DNA of 64,000 nucleotides from Cloacimonetes bacterium UBA5835 (lineage in GTDB: Bacteria > Cloacimonadota > Cloacimonadia > Cloacimonadales > Cloacimonadaceae): assembly GCA_002432865.1 (NCBI GenBank), contig DJGX01000009.1:1-64000 (forward strand), read 5' to 3'. Shown here one piece after another: positions 19,098-27,377 of the stretch. Position 1 is the stretch's first letter. Each line of letters opens with the position of its first letter. Position numbers and translations under genes: made by a program. The notes below the pieces were generated by a model. The model searched no databases, was not told where the DNA came from, and saw only the letters and a list, made by a program, of their open reading frames with translations.

Positions 19098-19355
19098 AAT
19101 GATTCTATTCTTTTACAATCACCTTTAAGTCAAGAAAAAACTTGACAGCAGACTCTCTTTATAAGATTGGAAAAAAGAGTGATTAGTTAACAAAATGGTA
19201 CAGATAATAGATCTTTTCTGATACAGATGAATAAGCTACAGTATCCTTACCTAGCAATCAAGTTAGCTTTTTTTTAACTATCAGAAATCTTACTATAGGT
19301 TACACTTAGAACAGATAGTCCCTAAAAATTAAGTAATATATATTAGAGGTAAGCA

Positions 19356-20213
19356 GTGACAGAAGAAAGTTATATAGTTCACAATGTAACGAAATATTAT
19401 GGTAAATTTAAAGCTATTGATAGTGTTTCACTTGAACTTAGACAAGGTAAAATTATTGGCCTTTTAGGTAAAAACGGAGCGGGCAAATCAACTTTAATGC
19501 GTTGTATGCTGGGTTTTCTAAATCATAGTGGTGAAGTTTATATAGACGGGAATTTAATTAAACGGCGAGACCCGAAATTTTTTGAAAAAGTAGCTTTCAT
19601 TCCTGATGTGAGTGGTTTGGATGATAGATTAACTGTTAAACAGACAATAGATTATGTGAAAAGGATAAATCCCAAATGGAACGAAGTTACGGCGAATAAG
19701 TTACTAGAAATAAGCAATTTACCTGTGAATAAAAAAGTTTCTCAACTTTCCAAAGGGATGAAAACTAAGCTGTATTTAATGATAACTCTTTCCCTTGATG
19801 TTAATTATCTTATATTGGACGAACCTACCTTAGGGTTAGATATCGCCTTTAGAAAAGAATTCTTCAATACCATCTTAAATGAATTCTATGAAGGGAATAA
19901 AACAATATTTATCTCTACTCATCAAGTGGAGGAAGTGGAAGATATATTACAGGAAATCGTCTTTATTGATAAAGGGAAAATTCTATTGCACGAAGAAGTT
20001 CATACACTTAAAGAACTTTTTAAGATAGTAAGTTTGCCTCTGGAACAATCTGAAAAAATTATGCAATATAACCCCAAAGTGTATACTAAGAATATGGGTT
20101 TTATGAATGCTGTGCTGTCTTCGGATATAGAAATTGAAGGTGCAATTTACGGGAAAGCCAATCTTGCAGATATTTTTTTAGCTATGGTGGGAGGAACAAA
20201 TGAATCAGTGTAA
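19356..20213 (+). CDS. ABC transporter ATP-binding protein
   Basis: A 285-residue cytoplasmic ATPase starting at GTG 19356 after gaggt. Walker A is GKNGAGKST (38-46), the signature is LSKGM (131-135), Walker B is LILDEP (152-157) and the switch His is 189. The signature lacks the usual SGGQ Gly-Gly and reads SKGM, as in the YtrB/export-type subfamily. It overlaps the permease gene by 14 bp. In Firmicutes, genes of this type follow a GntR regulator; none is visible here. The exported substrate is unknown. Confidence 0.92.
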   Translation: MTEESYIVHNVTKYYGKFKAIDSVSLELRQGKIIGLLGKNGAGKSTLMRCMLGFLNHSGEVYIDGNLIKRRDPKFFEKVAFIPDVSGLDDRLTVKQTIDYVKRINPKWNEVTANKLLEISNLPVNKKVSQLSKGMKTKLYLMITLSLDVNYLILDEPTLGLDIAFRKEFFNTILNEFYEGNKTIFISTHQVEEVEDILQEIVFIDKGKILLHEEVHTLKELFKIVSLPLEQSEKIMQYNPKVYTKNMGFMNAVLSSDIEIEGAIYGKANLADIFLAMVGGTNESV

Positions 20214-21057
20214 GACCTTGTTAAAGAAAGAATGGTGGATAAACTGGAAACAATTGTTATTACCAGTATGGGTTTCGCTTGCCTTTATTGGAGTTTGCAT
20301 TATTGGCTTATTAATTGGTCTTATCAAAGGGAAAGGCATTACCTATTTTAGAATGGAAGGTAATTTTCCCCCCGGATTCAATAACCTGTTTCTCTTTGGC
20401 AGTGTTCAAACTCTGAATATTGCTTTGGGTTTTTTATCCATAATGGTAGCTATTATGTTAGCAGACAACCTGATTAATGGCGGTTTTAAACTTAAATGCG
20501 AAATATTACATCAATCTCAACCGGTTTCTTTAACCAAAATACTTAGCAGTAAATATGTCTTTTTAATTTTGGGATCATTTATCGTTTATGCGGTTATTAG
20601 CTTTATCGGGACCTTAGTTATTACTTTTACTCAGATGTACTTTACTTCTGCTTTGTTTTATTTTGGATTTTATGCCTGGCTCCAAAGTGCTGTGGAATTA
20701 TTTTTCACACTGATTTTTGTTTGCTCGCTGTTTTGGTTTTTTGCCTGTTTGTTTCAACGCAAGTCCTTTTTTATGGGAATCTTAACGCTAATCGGAATAG
20801 AACTAGCGATTAAAATTCTGAATTATACTTCCGCATTGAATATTCCTTCGCTACTTAGTTATCTATCCAAATTTATTAAAATATCCTCCGATCCAGGTTT
20901 TGGAAAAGCAATGGATTTGAATGTTAATACTCTTATAAGCATAGTTCAAGCGAATTGGAAAAATATACTAAGTAACAATACTCTGTTAAAATTGCTCTAT
21001 AGCGCTATTCTTACATTAGGAGGATCTCTTTTCTACAAGCGCCGTGAGCTTATTTAA
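20200..21057 (+). CDS. ABC transporter membrane subunit
   Basis: A 285-residue protein with about six hydrophobic segments and a short cytoplasmic N-terminus (MNQCKTLLKKEWWINWKQ), typical of ABC-2-like export permeases. The region HQSQPVSLTKILSSKY is the cytoplasmic coupling loop between helices 2 and 3. It is translated from within the end of the ATPase gene (14-bp overlap), so the two form one exporter. Substrate unknown. Confidence 0.82.
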   Translation: MNQCKTLLKKEWWINWKQLLLPVWVSLAFIGVCIIGLLIGLIKGKGITYFRMEGNFPPGFNNLFLFGSVQTLNIALGFLSIMVAIMLADNLINGGFKLKCEILHQSQPVSLTKILSSKYVFLILGSFIVYAVISFIGTLVITFTQMYFTSALFYFGFYAWLQSAVELFFTLIFVCSLFWFFACLFQRKSFFMGILTLIGIELAIKILNYTSALNIPSLLSYLSKFIKISSDPGFGKAMDLNVNTLISIVQANWKNILSNNTLLKLLYSAILTLGGSLFYKRRELI

Positions 21058-21411
21058 CTGCAATTAGTACTTAGCAAACAGTTAATTAGATAGCACATCT
21101 GCAGCAGTCGAATAGGCAAGCTATTTTGCATATGCCAAGCACATAAAACCATTAATTCAGTTATCAAGTTTCAGAGAAGATTAAGAATATTCTATTGCTT
21201 TATATAACCTAAATATGGTAGCTTATGTTTATTATTACCTAGTTGGTTACAGTAGAGCTGCGGTAGTGTTGCTCGGTATTTTGCCCGGGAACAGCACCTC
21301 AATTCTACCACAATTAACTAAGAAAGATACAAGTTTCATTTTGGAGATATTGTGTATATGGTTAAATTAATACAATTGCATTTTCATATAGTAAAGGTGA
21401 TAAAATAAATC
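21058..21411. other. Intergenic region between convergent genes, carrying a palindromic repeat
   Basis: No gene seen. The region is AT-rich except for repeat copy A at 21252-21309. It separates the ABC permease (rightward) from the AI-2E-type permease (leftward). No classic terminator with a T run was found, so the repeat itself may terminate transcription. Confidence 0.5.
21252..21309. repeat. Imperfect palindromic intergenic repeat, copy A
   Basis: Reads gtagagctgcggtagtgttg, then ctcggtattttgcccgggaa, then cagcacctcaattctacc. The two halves are imperfect reverse complements (GAGCTGCGGTAGTGTTG against GAATTGAGGTGCTGTTC) around an AT-rich centre, TATTTTGC. Related copies are at 37288 and 57058. 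Confidence 0.6.
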
Positions 21412-22470
21412 CTAATCGCTGCTGATTAGTGCAGAAATTACATTATCCGGTGCAACCTGTTTTAAAATAATATTGATGGCAGAAGTTAAAGGAACGCAAA
21501 TCAACATTCCTACAATTCCCCATAGCCAACCCCAAAAAATTAAGGAAACCAATACCATAATCGGAGTTAAATTCAATTGGACGCTTTGCAGCTTGGGTTC
21601 CAATAAATTTCCAATCAACATTTGAGTAGCAACAATCAGCAGCGAAAAAAATAATAGCTCGATACTAAAACCACTTTGTAACAAATAGATAAGAATAGGA
21701 ATCGCTGAAGCCAGAACTGAACCTAAATCGGGTATAAAATCCAGTACAAAAAGTAAAATACCACACACTAAAATGAAATCTACACCAAAAATATACATCC
21801 ATAGCATACATAGAAAAGAGGCAGATAAATTTATCAATGTCCTGATAGTGAGATAATTCTGAATTTGTTTTTCTATGTTTTGTATAATATTTAATGTCTG
21901 TTCTTTGCTGAATTTGGTAGTTACCCTTTTTAAACGTATAGGAAGTTTATCAATTTCCAACAGCAAAAAGATTAAGAAGATGATAATTAGAAAGATATTC
22001 TGTATTACGCTAACTAATGTATTCATTGTGTTACTTAATAATTGTGGTAGCGAAATAAATCCGCTGCTTAATATTTGTGTAATGTTGTTGAATGAGAAAT
22101 TCTCCGAAGATATATTCCATCTATTGGCAAAATTCTGAATATATATAGTAATTGTTGATAGTAGGGAGTTAAACTTATCTTCATAACGAGGTAGACCACT
22201 GATTAAACTATTCGAAGCTGCGTAGATTAAAAGAATTACTACTCCCAAAAAAAGAGCAATAATTACAAAAGTGATCAGCAGAATTAAAAACATCGGAACT
22301 TTATGCTTTTTCAAATAGTTAATCAGTGGCGCAAATAAAAAGAGCAGAAAGACAGCAAATACTAACGGGATAAAAATAACTTTTAGCGTTTTAAGGATAT
22401 AAGCAATTACTGCTATCGCTATTATAATCACCGAAATGCGAATCCATCTTAGCTCTGCTAAACTATCCAT
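21412..22470 (-). CDS. AI-2E/PerM family (UPF0118) membrane protein
   Basis: A 352-residue inner-membrane protein with about seven to eight hydrophobic segments. Typical PerM features are the N-terminal helix pair, the segment PLINYLKKHKVPMFLILLI, a soluble middle region with N-x-S sites, and the C-terminal NLLEPKLQSVQLNLTPIMV followed by FWGWLWGIVGMLICVPLTSA. Members include TqsA (autoinducer-2 export) and Na+/H+ antiporters; which applies cannot be told. It starts 9 bp after the upstream acidic-tail gene, so the two are co-transcribed. Confidence 0.88.
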   Translation of the reverse strand: MDSLAELRWIRISVIIIAIAVIAYILKTLKVIFIPLVFAVFLLFLFAPLINYLKKHKVPMFLILLITFVIIALFLGVVILLIYAASNSLISGLPRYEDKFNSLLSTITIYIQNFANRWNISSENFSFNNITQILSSGFISLPQLLSNTMNTLVSVIQNIFLIIIFLIFLLLEIDKLPIRLKRVTTKFSKEQTLNIIQNIEKQIQNYLTIRTLINLSASFLCMLWMYIFGVDFILVCGILLFVLDFIPDLGSVLASAIPILIYLLQSGFSIELLFFSLLIVATQMLIGNLLEPKLQSVQLNLTPIMVLVSLIFWGWLWGIVGMLICVPLTSAINIILKQVAPDNVISALISSD

Positions 22471-22479
22471 AAGTTTTAG

Positions 22480-23178
22480 CTATTCCAATTTTTCTTTTTC
22501 TTCTTTTTCTTCTTCTTCTTGGTCTACTGTTTCATTTTCCTCTGAAGATATTATATTATTATCATCCACTTCAGAGAAGGTTTTATTTTCCGTTCCTTCC
22601 CAATCAGATAAATTCTCATCAGAGATAATACTGGCTGATACTTCTTCTACTGCTTGCGGACTTAAGGCTAATTTACTCTGGTTTTTCATTCCTAAAATGA
22701 TAGTAAATATACCACCCAAAATAAAAGCAATATTTGCCAGCCAAAAACCGGATTGGGTTTTAATAGACATTATACTGCTTAAGTCTATTGAAGGGTCTAG
22801 CCCGGTTTTGGTAGAAGATAACACACTCATAATATTCGCATTTAGCAACTGTAGCGAAATAATACCTAAGATACTAACTATTGCAGGTAATAAGTACATT
22901 TTTACCGGTAATGCTAATACCAATATTAAAGCAGCAACAGCTAAAACAATTGCTACTATGGCAAACGGTTGAGCACTCATACTCGGATTATTAATCTTGT
23001 TTTCATCTTGCTGCATATCTTGCATAATTTCAGGTATAGTAATTTTAACTTCTCCACCTGTAACGAGTTTAATACCTTTTAACGAAGCAAGTTCTGTCGT
23101 ATCACAACTGACGACGAAAAATGGCATTAAAAACGCAAGAATTACGATAGCATAAAATATTGCGGATATCTTCATCAT
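22480..23178 (-). CDS. Membrane protein with acidic C-terminal tail
   Basis: 232 residues, not recognised. One N-terminal hydrophobic helix (IFYAIVILAFLMPFFVVSC) is followed by a ~65-residue exposed segment, three closely spaced transmembrane helices (about 70-160) and a ~70-residue cytoplasmic tail. The tail ends in a run of Glu and Lys (DQEEEEKEEKEKLE). The N-terminal VVSC resembles a lipobox, but the context suggests a membrane helix. RBS ggagg precedes MMK at 23178/23175. It is probably co-expressed with the AI-2E-type permease. Function unknown. Confidence 0.7.
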   Translation of the reverse strand: MMKISAIFYAIVILAFLMPFFVVSCDTTELASLKGIKLVTGGEVKITIPEIMQDMQQDENKINNPSMSAQPFAIVAIVLAVAALILVLALPVKMYLLPAIVSILGIISLQLLNANIMSVLSSTKTGLDPSIDLSSIMSIKTQSGFWLANIAFILGGIFTIILGMKNQSKLALSPQAVEEVSASIISDENLSDWEGTENKTFSEVDDNNIISSEENETVDQEEEEKEEKEKLE

Positions 23179-23353
23179 ATCCTCCCTTTCTTTTATTTTT
23201 TCTTCATATTATAATCACTTTTTACTGTCAAGCAAATTTCTTTGCTTATCTTGTTTAGTTTTTGCCTTAAACCTCATTTATTCTTCAAGTTTAATATGAA
23301 TTTGATCCTACTCAAATTATTGTTATAACGCCAAGATTTATTTATTATGAGTG

Positions 23354-23929
23354 CTAGGTTTGATTTTCCATCCATCCCAAAATTTCCTCATAGATTTTCT
23401 TTTGCCAATCTGATATTTTAGGTTGAACTTCCAATTGAATTAGATCACAATAAGGATTTCCATCTGAGAGATTTGGCATTAAATACTTACCTGGAACAAT
23501 ATTTTTAGATAAGCTGGGATAAATGAGAGCAGTTCGTTTAGCTTGGAAGAATAGTGAATAAGCAAACAATTGATATAAATCGGAAGAATCAGGACTGTTT
23601 TCAGAACAGATTTTCCACTTTGTATCCAAAATGAAAGTTTCACCTTCTGGACTTTGAATCACAATATCAGGTTTGATATCTTTGCGATTGTTATCTGTTT
23701 TCCAGAAAGGCATAGGGTATTGTGCTGTAACAATATAGCCATTATTACATTGACGAAACATCTTAGCTAAACTGGAGTAAATAAATCTTTCCCATAATAA
23801 GTTCATATCAAACATCAAAGCCAGAACAGAATTTTTACCTGCTTGCAGATCAGGATGTAAGTTTGAAAAAAGTAATTGGGCAATATCAATGGCATTCTTA
23901 TAGCTTTGTGATTTTCTGGTATAATGCAA
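23354..23929 (-). pseudogene. 5'-truncated McrC (5-methylcytosine restriction nuclease subunit)
   Basis: Matches the C-terminal half of McrC, the nuclease partner of the GTPase McrB: SYKNAIDIAQLLF, LALMFDMNLLWERFIY, and the PD-(D/E)xK core KPDIVI ... FILDTKWK with Asp88, Asp102 and Lys104, then DLYQLFAYSLFF. A complete McrC is ~350-450 residues; only 191 remain and the frame opens at a TTG with no RBS. No mcrB is nearby. The nuclease core residues are intact, but without the N-terminal half and McrB it should be inactive. It lies ~180 bp before ssrA, a frequent genomic-island neighbourhood. Confidence 0.78.
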
Positions 23930-24007
23930 TTTTGAAAAAGTGTTTTTTTTTGGCAGTCAGGTGAAAATGGTAAGGTAGAACTTTTGCAGTGGCAAAAAAA
24001 ATAGCGG

Positions 24008-24035
24008 TTGACAGAGAAGGTATATCGATTATATT
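24008..24035 (+). promoter_or_regulatory. Sigma-70-type promoter of ssrA
   Basis: TTGACA (24008-24013), 16-nt spacer, TATATT (24030-24035). Transcription would begin near 24042, leaving a ~70-nt leader to be removed by RNase P to form the mature 5' end. Confidence 0.6.
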
Positions 24036-24110
24036 GGTTATATAAATAGATATTTTAAAGGGCAATAATAGGGATTTATTATAGTACTTTGTTCTTTTAC
24101 ACAGTTCATA

Positions 24111-24465
24111 GGGGGTGAAATGGTTTCGACAGGGAATCAGAGTGCTCGAAATGCATACCGGAGATTGTTATACCACTCCGTTAACAAGTAACAAAAACGC
24201 AAATTAACTGCAAACAATAATTACGCTTTAGCAGCATAAGCTGCTAACGTTCAACTTCTTCGGTCCGTCGGAAGAAGATTGGGCGTCGGAACAGTACGGA
24301 TGCGGTAGAACTGATTGCTGATATGTTCTACCTAAGATAAATCGGCTGCAGGAAAGCAGGTCTGATTGTCTTTCACTGCTTTTCTTAAGATAAAGACAAC
24401 TAAGTATGTAGATTTTCGGATGATCGGTTTTCTGGACGCGGGTTCGATTCCCGCCACCTCCACCA
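24111..24465 (+). ncRNA. ssrA: tmRNA (transfer-messenger RNA)
   Basis: A one-piece tmRNA that rescues stalled ribosomes and tags the nascent peptide for proteolysis. The 5' end ggggtgaaatggtttcgaca and the 3' T-arm gcgggttcgattcccgc, followed by cacctccacca, form the tRNA-like domain. GGGGGTG pairs with CACCTCC (one G-U), and the CCA is encoded. The tag frame runs 24210-24239: gca aac aat aat tac gct tta gca gca taa, giving ANNNYALAA. That ends in the ALAA degron recognised by ClpXP-type proteases in other bacteria. It lies between the McrC remnant and rpsO. Confidence 0.97.
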
Positions 24466-24555
24466 AAAAAGCAAACTCATTAACATTGAAAAATATTACT
24501 GGACAAATAGGTCACCTACCAAAGTATGGTGCTATAAAATCATCTGGAGGATGAA

Positions 24556-24825
24556 ATGCCGTTAACACCTGAGGCTAAACAAGCTATCATGGCAGAGTTT
24601 AAACTCCATGAATCAGACACAGGCTCGCCGGAAGTTCAAGTTGCTTTGTTAACTCAAAGAATAAAAGATATTACAGAGCATCTAAAAGAACACCCAAAGG
24701 ATTTTTCCACTCGGCGTGGCTTGTTAAAACTGATCGGGCAACGCAGGCGTTTACTTGATTATTTAAAAAAGAAAGATATCACTAGATATCGAAATTTAAT
24801 CAAGGCGCTTGGCATAAGGAAATAA
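24556..24825 (+). CDS. rpsO: Ribosomal protein S15
   Basis: An 89-residue 30S protein that binds 16S rRNA helix 22 and bridges to 23S rRNA. The classic core HESDTGSPEVQVALLTQRI, HLKEHPKDFSTRRGLLKLI and RRRLLDYLKKKDITRY is intact. ATG 24556 follows ctggagg. As in E. coli it precedes pnp, with a terminator-like hairpin and a second promoter between the genes. Confidence 0.98.
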   Translation: MPLTPEAKQAIMAEFKLHESDTGSPEVQVALLTQRIKDITEHLKEHPKDFSTRRGLLKLIGQRRRLLDYLKKKDITRYRNLIKALGIRK

Positions 24826-24884
24826 ACTCTTAGTGTATCTATAGTTTAGCATTAATACTGAACTTTGGATCGCTCAATGCAAGA

Positions 24885-24932
24885 GAAAGTGAATTTTAGG
24901 AATTTACCTATTATTCACTTTCCTTCGCTTTA
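24885..24932 (+). terminator. Stem-loop after rpsO
   Basis: gaaagtgaat (24885-24894) pairs perfectly with attcactttc (24913-24922), and tagg/ccta continues the stem after a 2-nt symmetric internal loop. A pyrimidine-rich cttcgcttt follows. Likely terminates or attenuates rpsO transcription before the pnp promoter. Confidence 0.6.
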
Positions 24933-24939
24933 TAATGGG

Positions 24940-24969
24940 TTGACTAAAAAAATGCTCTGTAGTTATAAT
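24940..24969 (+). promoter_or_regulatory. Promoter of pnp
   Basis: TTGACT (24940-24945), 18-nt spacer, TATAAT (24964-24969). The transcript would start near 24976 and carry the leader hairpin at 25038-25107. Confidence 0.65.
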
Positions 24970-25037
24970 AGAAAGAAGATAATATTATATTTTAAGCAGT
25001 TATCGAATGGGAAAATGTCAACCTTAAATAATATAAA

Positions 25038-25107
25038 GCGGGAGAAATTAGCAATAAGCCAAAAGGTTTACAAAGAAGACCTTTTCGCCTATTGCTTCTT
25101 CTCCCGC
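25038..25107 (+). promoter_or_regulatory. Long hairpin in the pnp leader (candidate autoregulatory site)
   Basis: The left arm runs gcgggagaaattagcaataa then gccaaaaggt; the right arm runs accttttcgcctattgcttc then ttctcccgc. They form a near-continuous ~30-bp stem with a few mismatches, 22 bp before the pnp start codon. It is too long for an ordinary terminator and has no T run. By analogy with E. coli, where RNase III cuts a leader stem and PNPase then represses its own mRNA, this is a candidate autoregulatory element. Confidence 0.65.
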
Positions 25108-25129
25108 CAAAATAGAAAAAGGAGAAGTT

Positions 25130-27349
25130 ATGCATAACTTCAATATTACAAGTCGAGAAACCGATTTTTGCGGGCGCAAACTGATTGTAGAAACTGGTAA
25201 AATGGCAAAACAAGCTAATGGCAGTGTTTTTATCCAATATGGAGAATCAGCAATTTTAGTTACAGCTACAATGTCTAAAGAACCCGTTGAAAATCAGGAT
25301 TTCTTTCCCTTAACCGTAGACTACATTGAAAAGATGTATGCAGCTGGGAAAATTCCTGGCGGTTTTTTTAAACGCGAATCTAAGCCCTCTACTGATGCCA
25401 CTTTAATGGCAAGGGTTATAGATCGTTCAATTCGTCCTCTATTTCCAGAGGGCTTTCGGAATCAAGTTCATATCGTAGTAACTGTTCTATCATTTGATGG
25501 AGTAACAGATCCTTCTACGATGGGTATTTTTGGTGCTTCCTTAGCGTTATCGATTTCCGATATACCTTTTAATGGTCCTATTGCAGGTGCTACAGTTGGT
25601 TACATTGATGATCAGTTTGTAGTAAACCCCCATTTTGATGAGATTGAATCAAAATCCAAACTCAATCTAACCGTTGCTGGTAGTGATGATTCTATTGTGA
25701 TGATTGAATCAGCAGCTTCTGTGCTTAGCGAAGAAACGATGTTAGAAGCTGTCTTTATTGGCCATAATGAAATTAAAAAGCTATGTTCTTTACAAAAAGA
25801 TTTTATTTCTGCTTGCGGAAAAGAAAAGGTGGAAGTTGTTATAGATAGCATTCCAGAAGAGATAATGAACAGGGTGGAAAATGCCTTTGGTCTAAAAATA
25901 GCTGAGGCAGCCGTTATTTTTGGTAAACAAGAACGTCAGGATGCCTTTGATGCAGCAGAAGCAGAAATGGTAGAAATGTTTACAGCAATAGAAAAAGATG
26001 CCTGGGAAGAAAAAGAGAAATATTATCAAAAAGCATTTGAGGAACTTATCCGTCGTTATGTTCGCGATTCTATACTAAAAAAACATCATAGAGTAGATAG
26101 TCGCGGAACTGATGACCTCCGTGATATTACCTGTGAAATAGATATCTTACCCAGAGTGCATGGTTCAGCTTTGTTCACTCGTGGTGAAACGCAATCTTTA
26201 GGAACCCTTACCTTGGGTGGTGGAATTGATGAACAAATGATAGATGGCTTGGAAAACGAATACAAAAAGAGCTTTTTCCTGCACTATAATTTTCCGCCCT
26301 ATAGTGTTGGCGAAGCAGGTAAGATGGGCCCTACGGGGCGTCGTGAACTGGGCCATGGTAATTTAGCAGAAAGAGCGCTGAAAGCTGTTTTACCCGATAA
26401 AGATGTTTTCCCCTACACTATTCGTGTGGTAGCCGATACTCTGGAATCTAATGGTTCATCCTCAATGGCTTCAGTTTGTAGTGGATGCTTAGCTTTGATG
26501 GCTGGTGGTGTTCCTATAAAAGCTCCAGTTGCAGGAATTGCAATGGGATTAATTATGGAAGATAAAGACTATGTGGTTTTAACCGATATTATGGGTTTGG
26601 AAGATCACTTAGGAGATATGGATTTCAAGTGTGCCGGAACTCGTGAAGGTATAACTGCTATGCAGATGGATATTAAAATATCTGGAATCACCAAAGAAAT
26701 TATGCAGATAGCACTTAATAAAGCAAAGATTGCACGTTTGAGAATATTGGATATTATGTCTGAATGTATTTCCGAACCGAGAAGTGATCTTGCTCCTTGG
26801 GCACCTCGAATTGAATCTTTCAAAGTACCTATTGATAAAATTGGTGAGATAATTGGACCCGGTGGTAAGATGATCAAATCAATTATTGAAGCTTGTCAGG
26901 TACAGATAGACATTCAGGATGATGGAACAGTGAGAATATTATCTCCGGATAAAGCATCTATCACAAAAGCTAAAGAGATGATAAGAGGAATTGCTGTTGA
27001 TCCAGTAGCTGGCGATATGTTTGAAGGAGAAGTTACACGGATTGAACCATACGGAATATTTGTTAAAATTCTAGGCGGAGCAAAAGAAGGAATGGTACAT
27101 ATCTCTGAAATGCATACAGGTCGGATAAATCATCCTCTGGATATGGTTAAAATCGGAGATAAAGTTCAAGTTAAAGCTCTAGGAATGGATAAAGGTAAGC
27201 TCTCCTTATCGATGAAAGGTGTAGCTGGTAATCCTGAACCCAATCCTAATTCTTCCAGAGAGAATGCTCAAAAGTATCATAATCAAAACTATAACAACAG
27301 AAATAAGGGTAGAGATAGCGATAGAAATGACTATCGCCGTCGTCGTTAA
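25130..27349 (+). CDS. pnp: Polyribonucleotide nucleotidyltransferase (PNPase)
   Basis: A 739-residue phosphorolytic 3'-5' exoribonuclease, part of RNA decay complexes. In order: first RNase PH domain (about 10-145, with FFKRESKPSTDATLMARVIDRS), helical linker, second RNase PH domain (about 315-540, with RVHGSALFTRGETQSL and the active-site region VADTLESNGSSSMAS), KH domain with GEIIGPGGKMIK, and S1 domain (YGIFVKILGGAKEGMVHISEM). It ends in a basic Asn/Arg-rich tail (NNRNKGRDSDRNDYRRRR) that may help hold RNA. ATG 25130 follows ggaga. ahcY follows closely. Confidence 0.98.
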   Translation: MHNFNITSRETDFCGRKLIVETGKMAKQANGSVFIQYGESAILVTATMSKEPVENQDFFPLTVDYIEKMYAAGKIPGGFFKRESKPSTDATLMARVIDRSIRPLFPEGFRNQVHIVVTVLSFDGVTDPSTMGIFGASLALSISDIPFNGPIAGATVGYIDDQFVVNPHFDEIESKSKLNLTVAGSDDSIVMIESAASVLSEETMLEAVFIGHNEIKKLCSLQKDFISACGKEKVEVVIDSIPEEIMNRVENAFGLKIAEAAVIFGKQERQDAFDAAEAEMVEMFTAIEKDAWEEKEKYYQKAFEELIRRYVRDSILKKHHRVDSRGTDDLRDITCEIDILPRVHGSALFTRGETQSLGTLTLGGGIDEQMIDGLENEYKKSFFLHYNFPPYSVGEAGKMGPTGRRELGHGNLAERALKAVLPDKDVFPYTIRVVADTLESNGSSSMASVCSGCLALMAGGVPIKAPVAGIAMGLIMEDKDYVVLTDIMGLEDHLGDMDFKCAGTREGITAMQMDIKISGITKEIMQIALNKAKIARLRILDIMSECISEPRSDLAPWAPRIESFKVPIDKIGEIIGPGGKMIKSIIEACQVQIDIQDDGTVRILSPDKASITKAKEMIRGIAVDPVAGDMFEGEVTRIEPYGIFVKILGGAKEGMVHISEMHTGRINHPLDMVKIGDKVQVKALGMDKGKLSLSMKGVAGNPEPNPNSSRENAQKYHNQNYNNRNKGRDSDRNDYRRRR

Positions 27350-27377
27350 TAATAAATAAAAAATGATAGAGGAAAAA

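Noticed and set aside
19142..19170. TTGACA ... TATAAG as a promoter before the ABC transporter
   Set aside because: The spacing is only 12 nt, too short for a sigma-70-type promoter.
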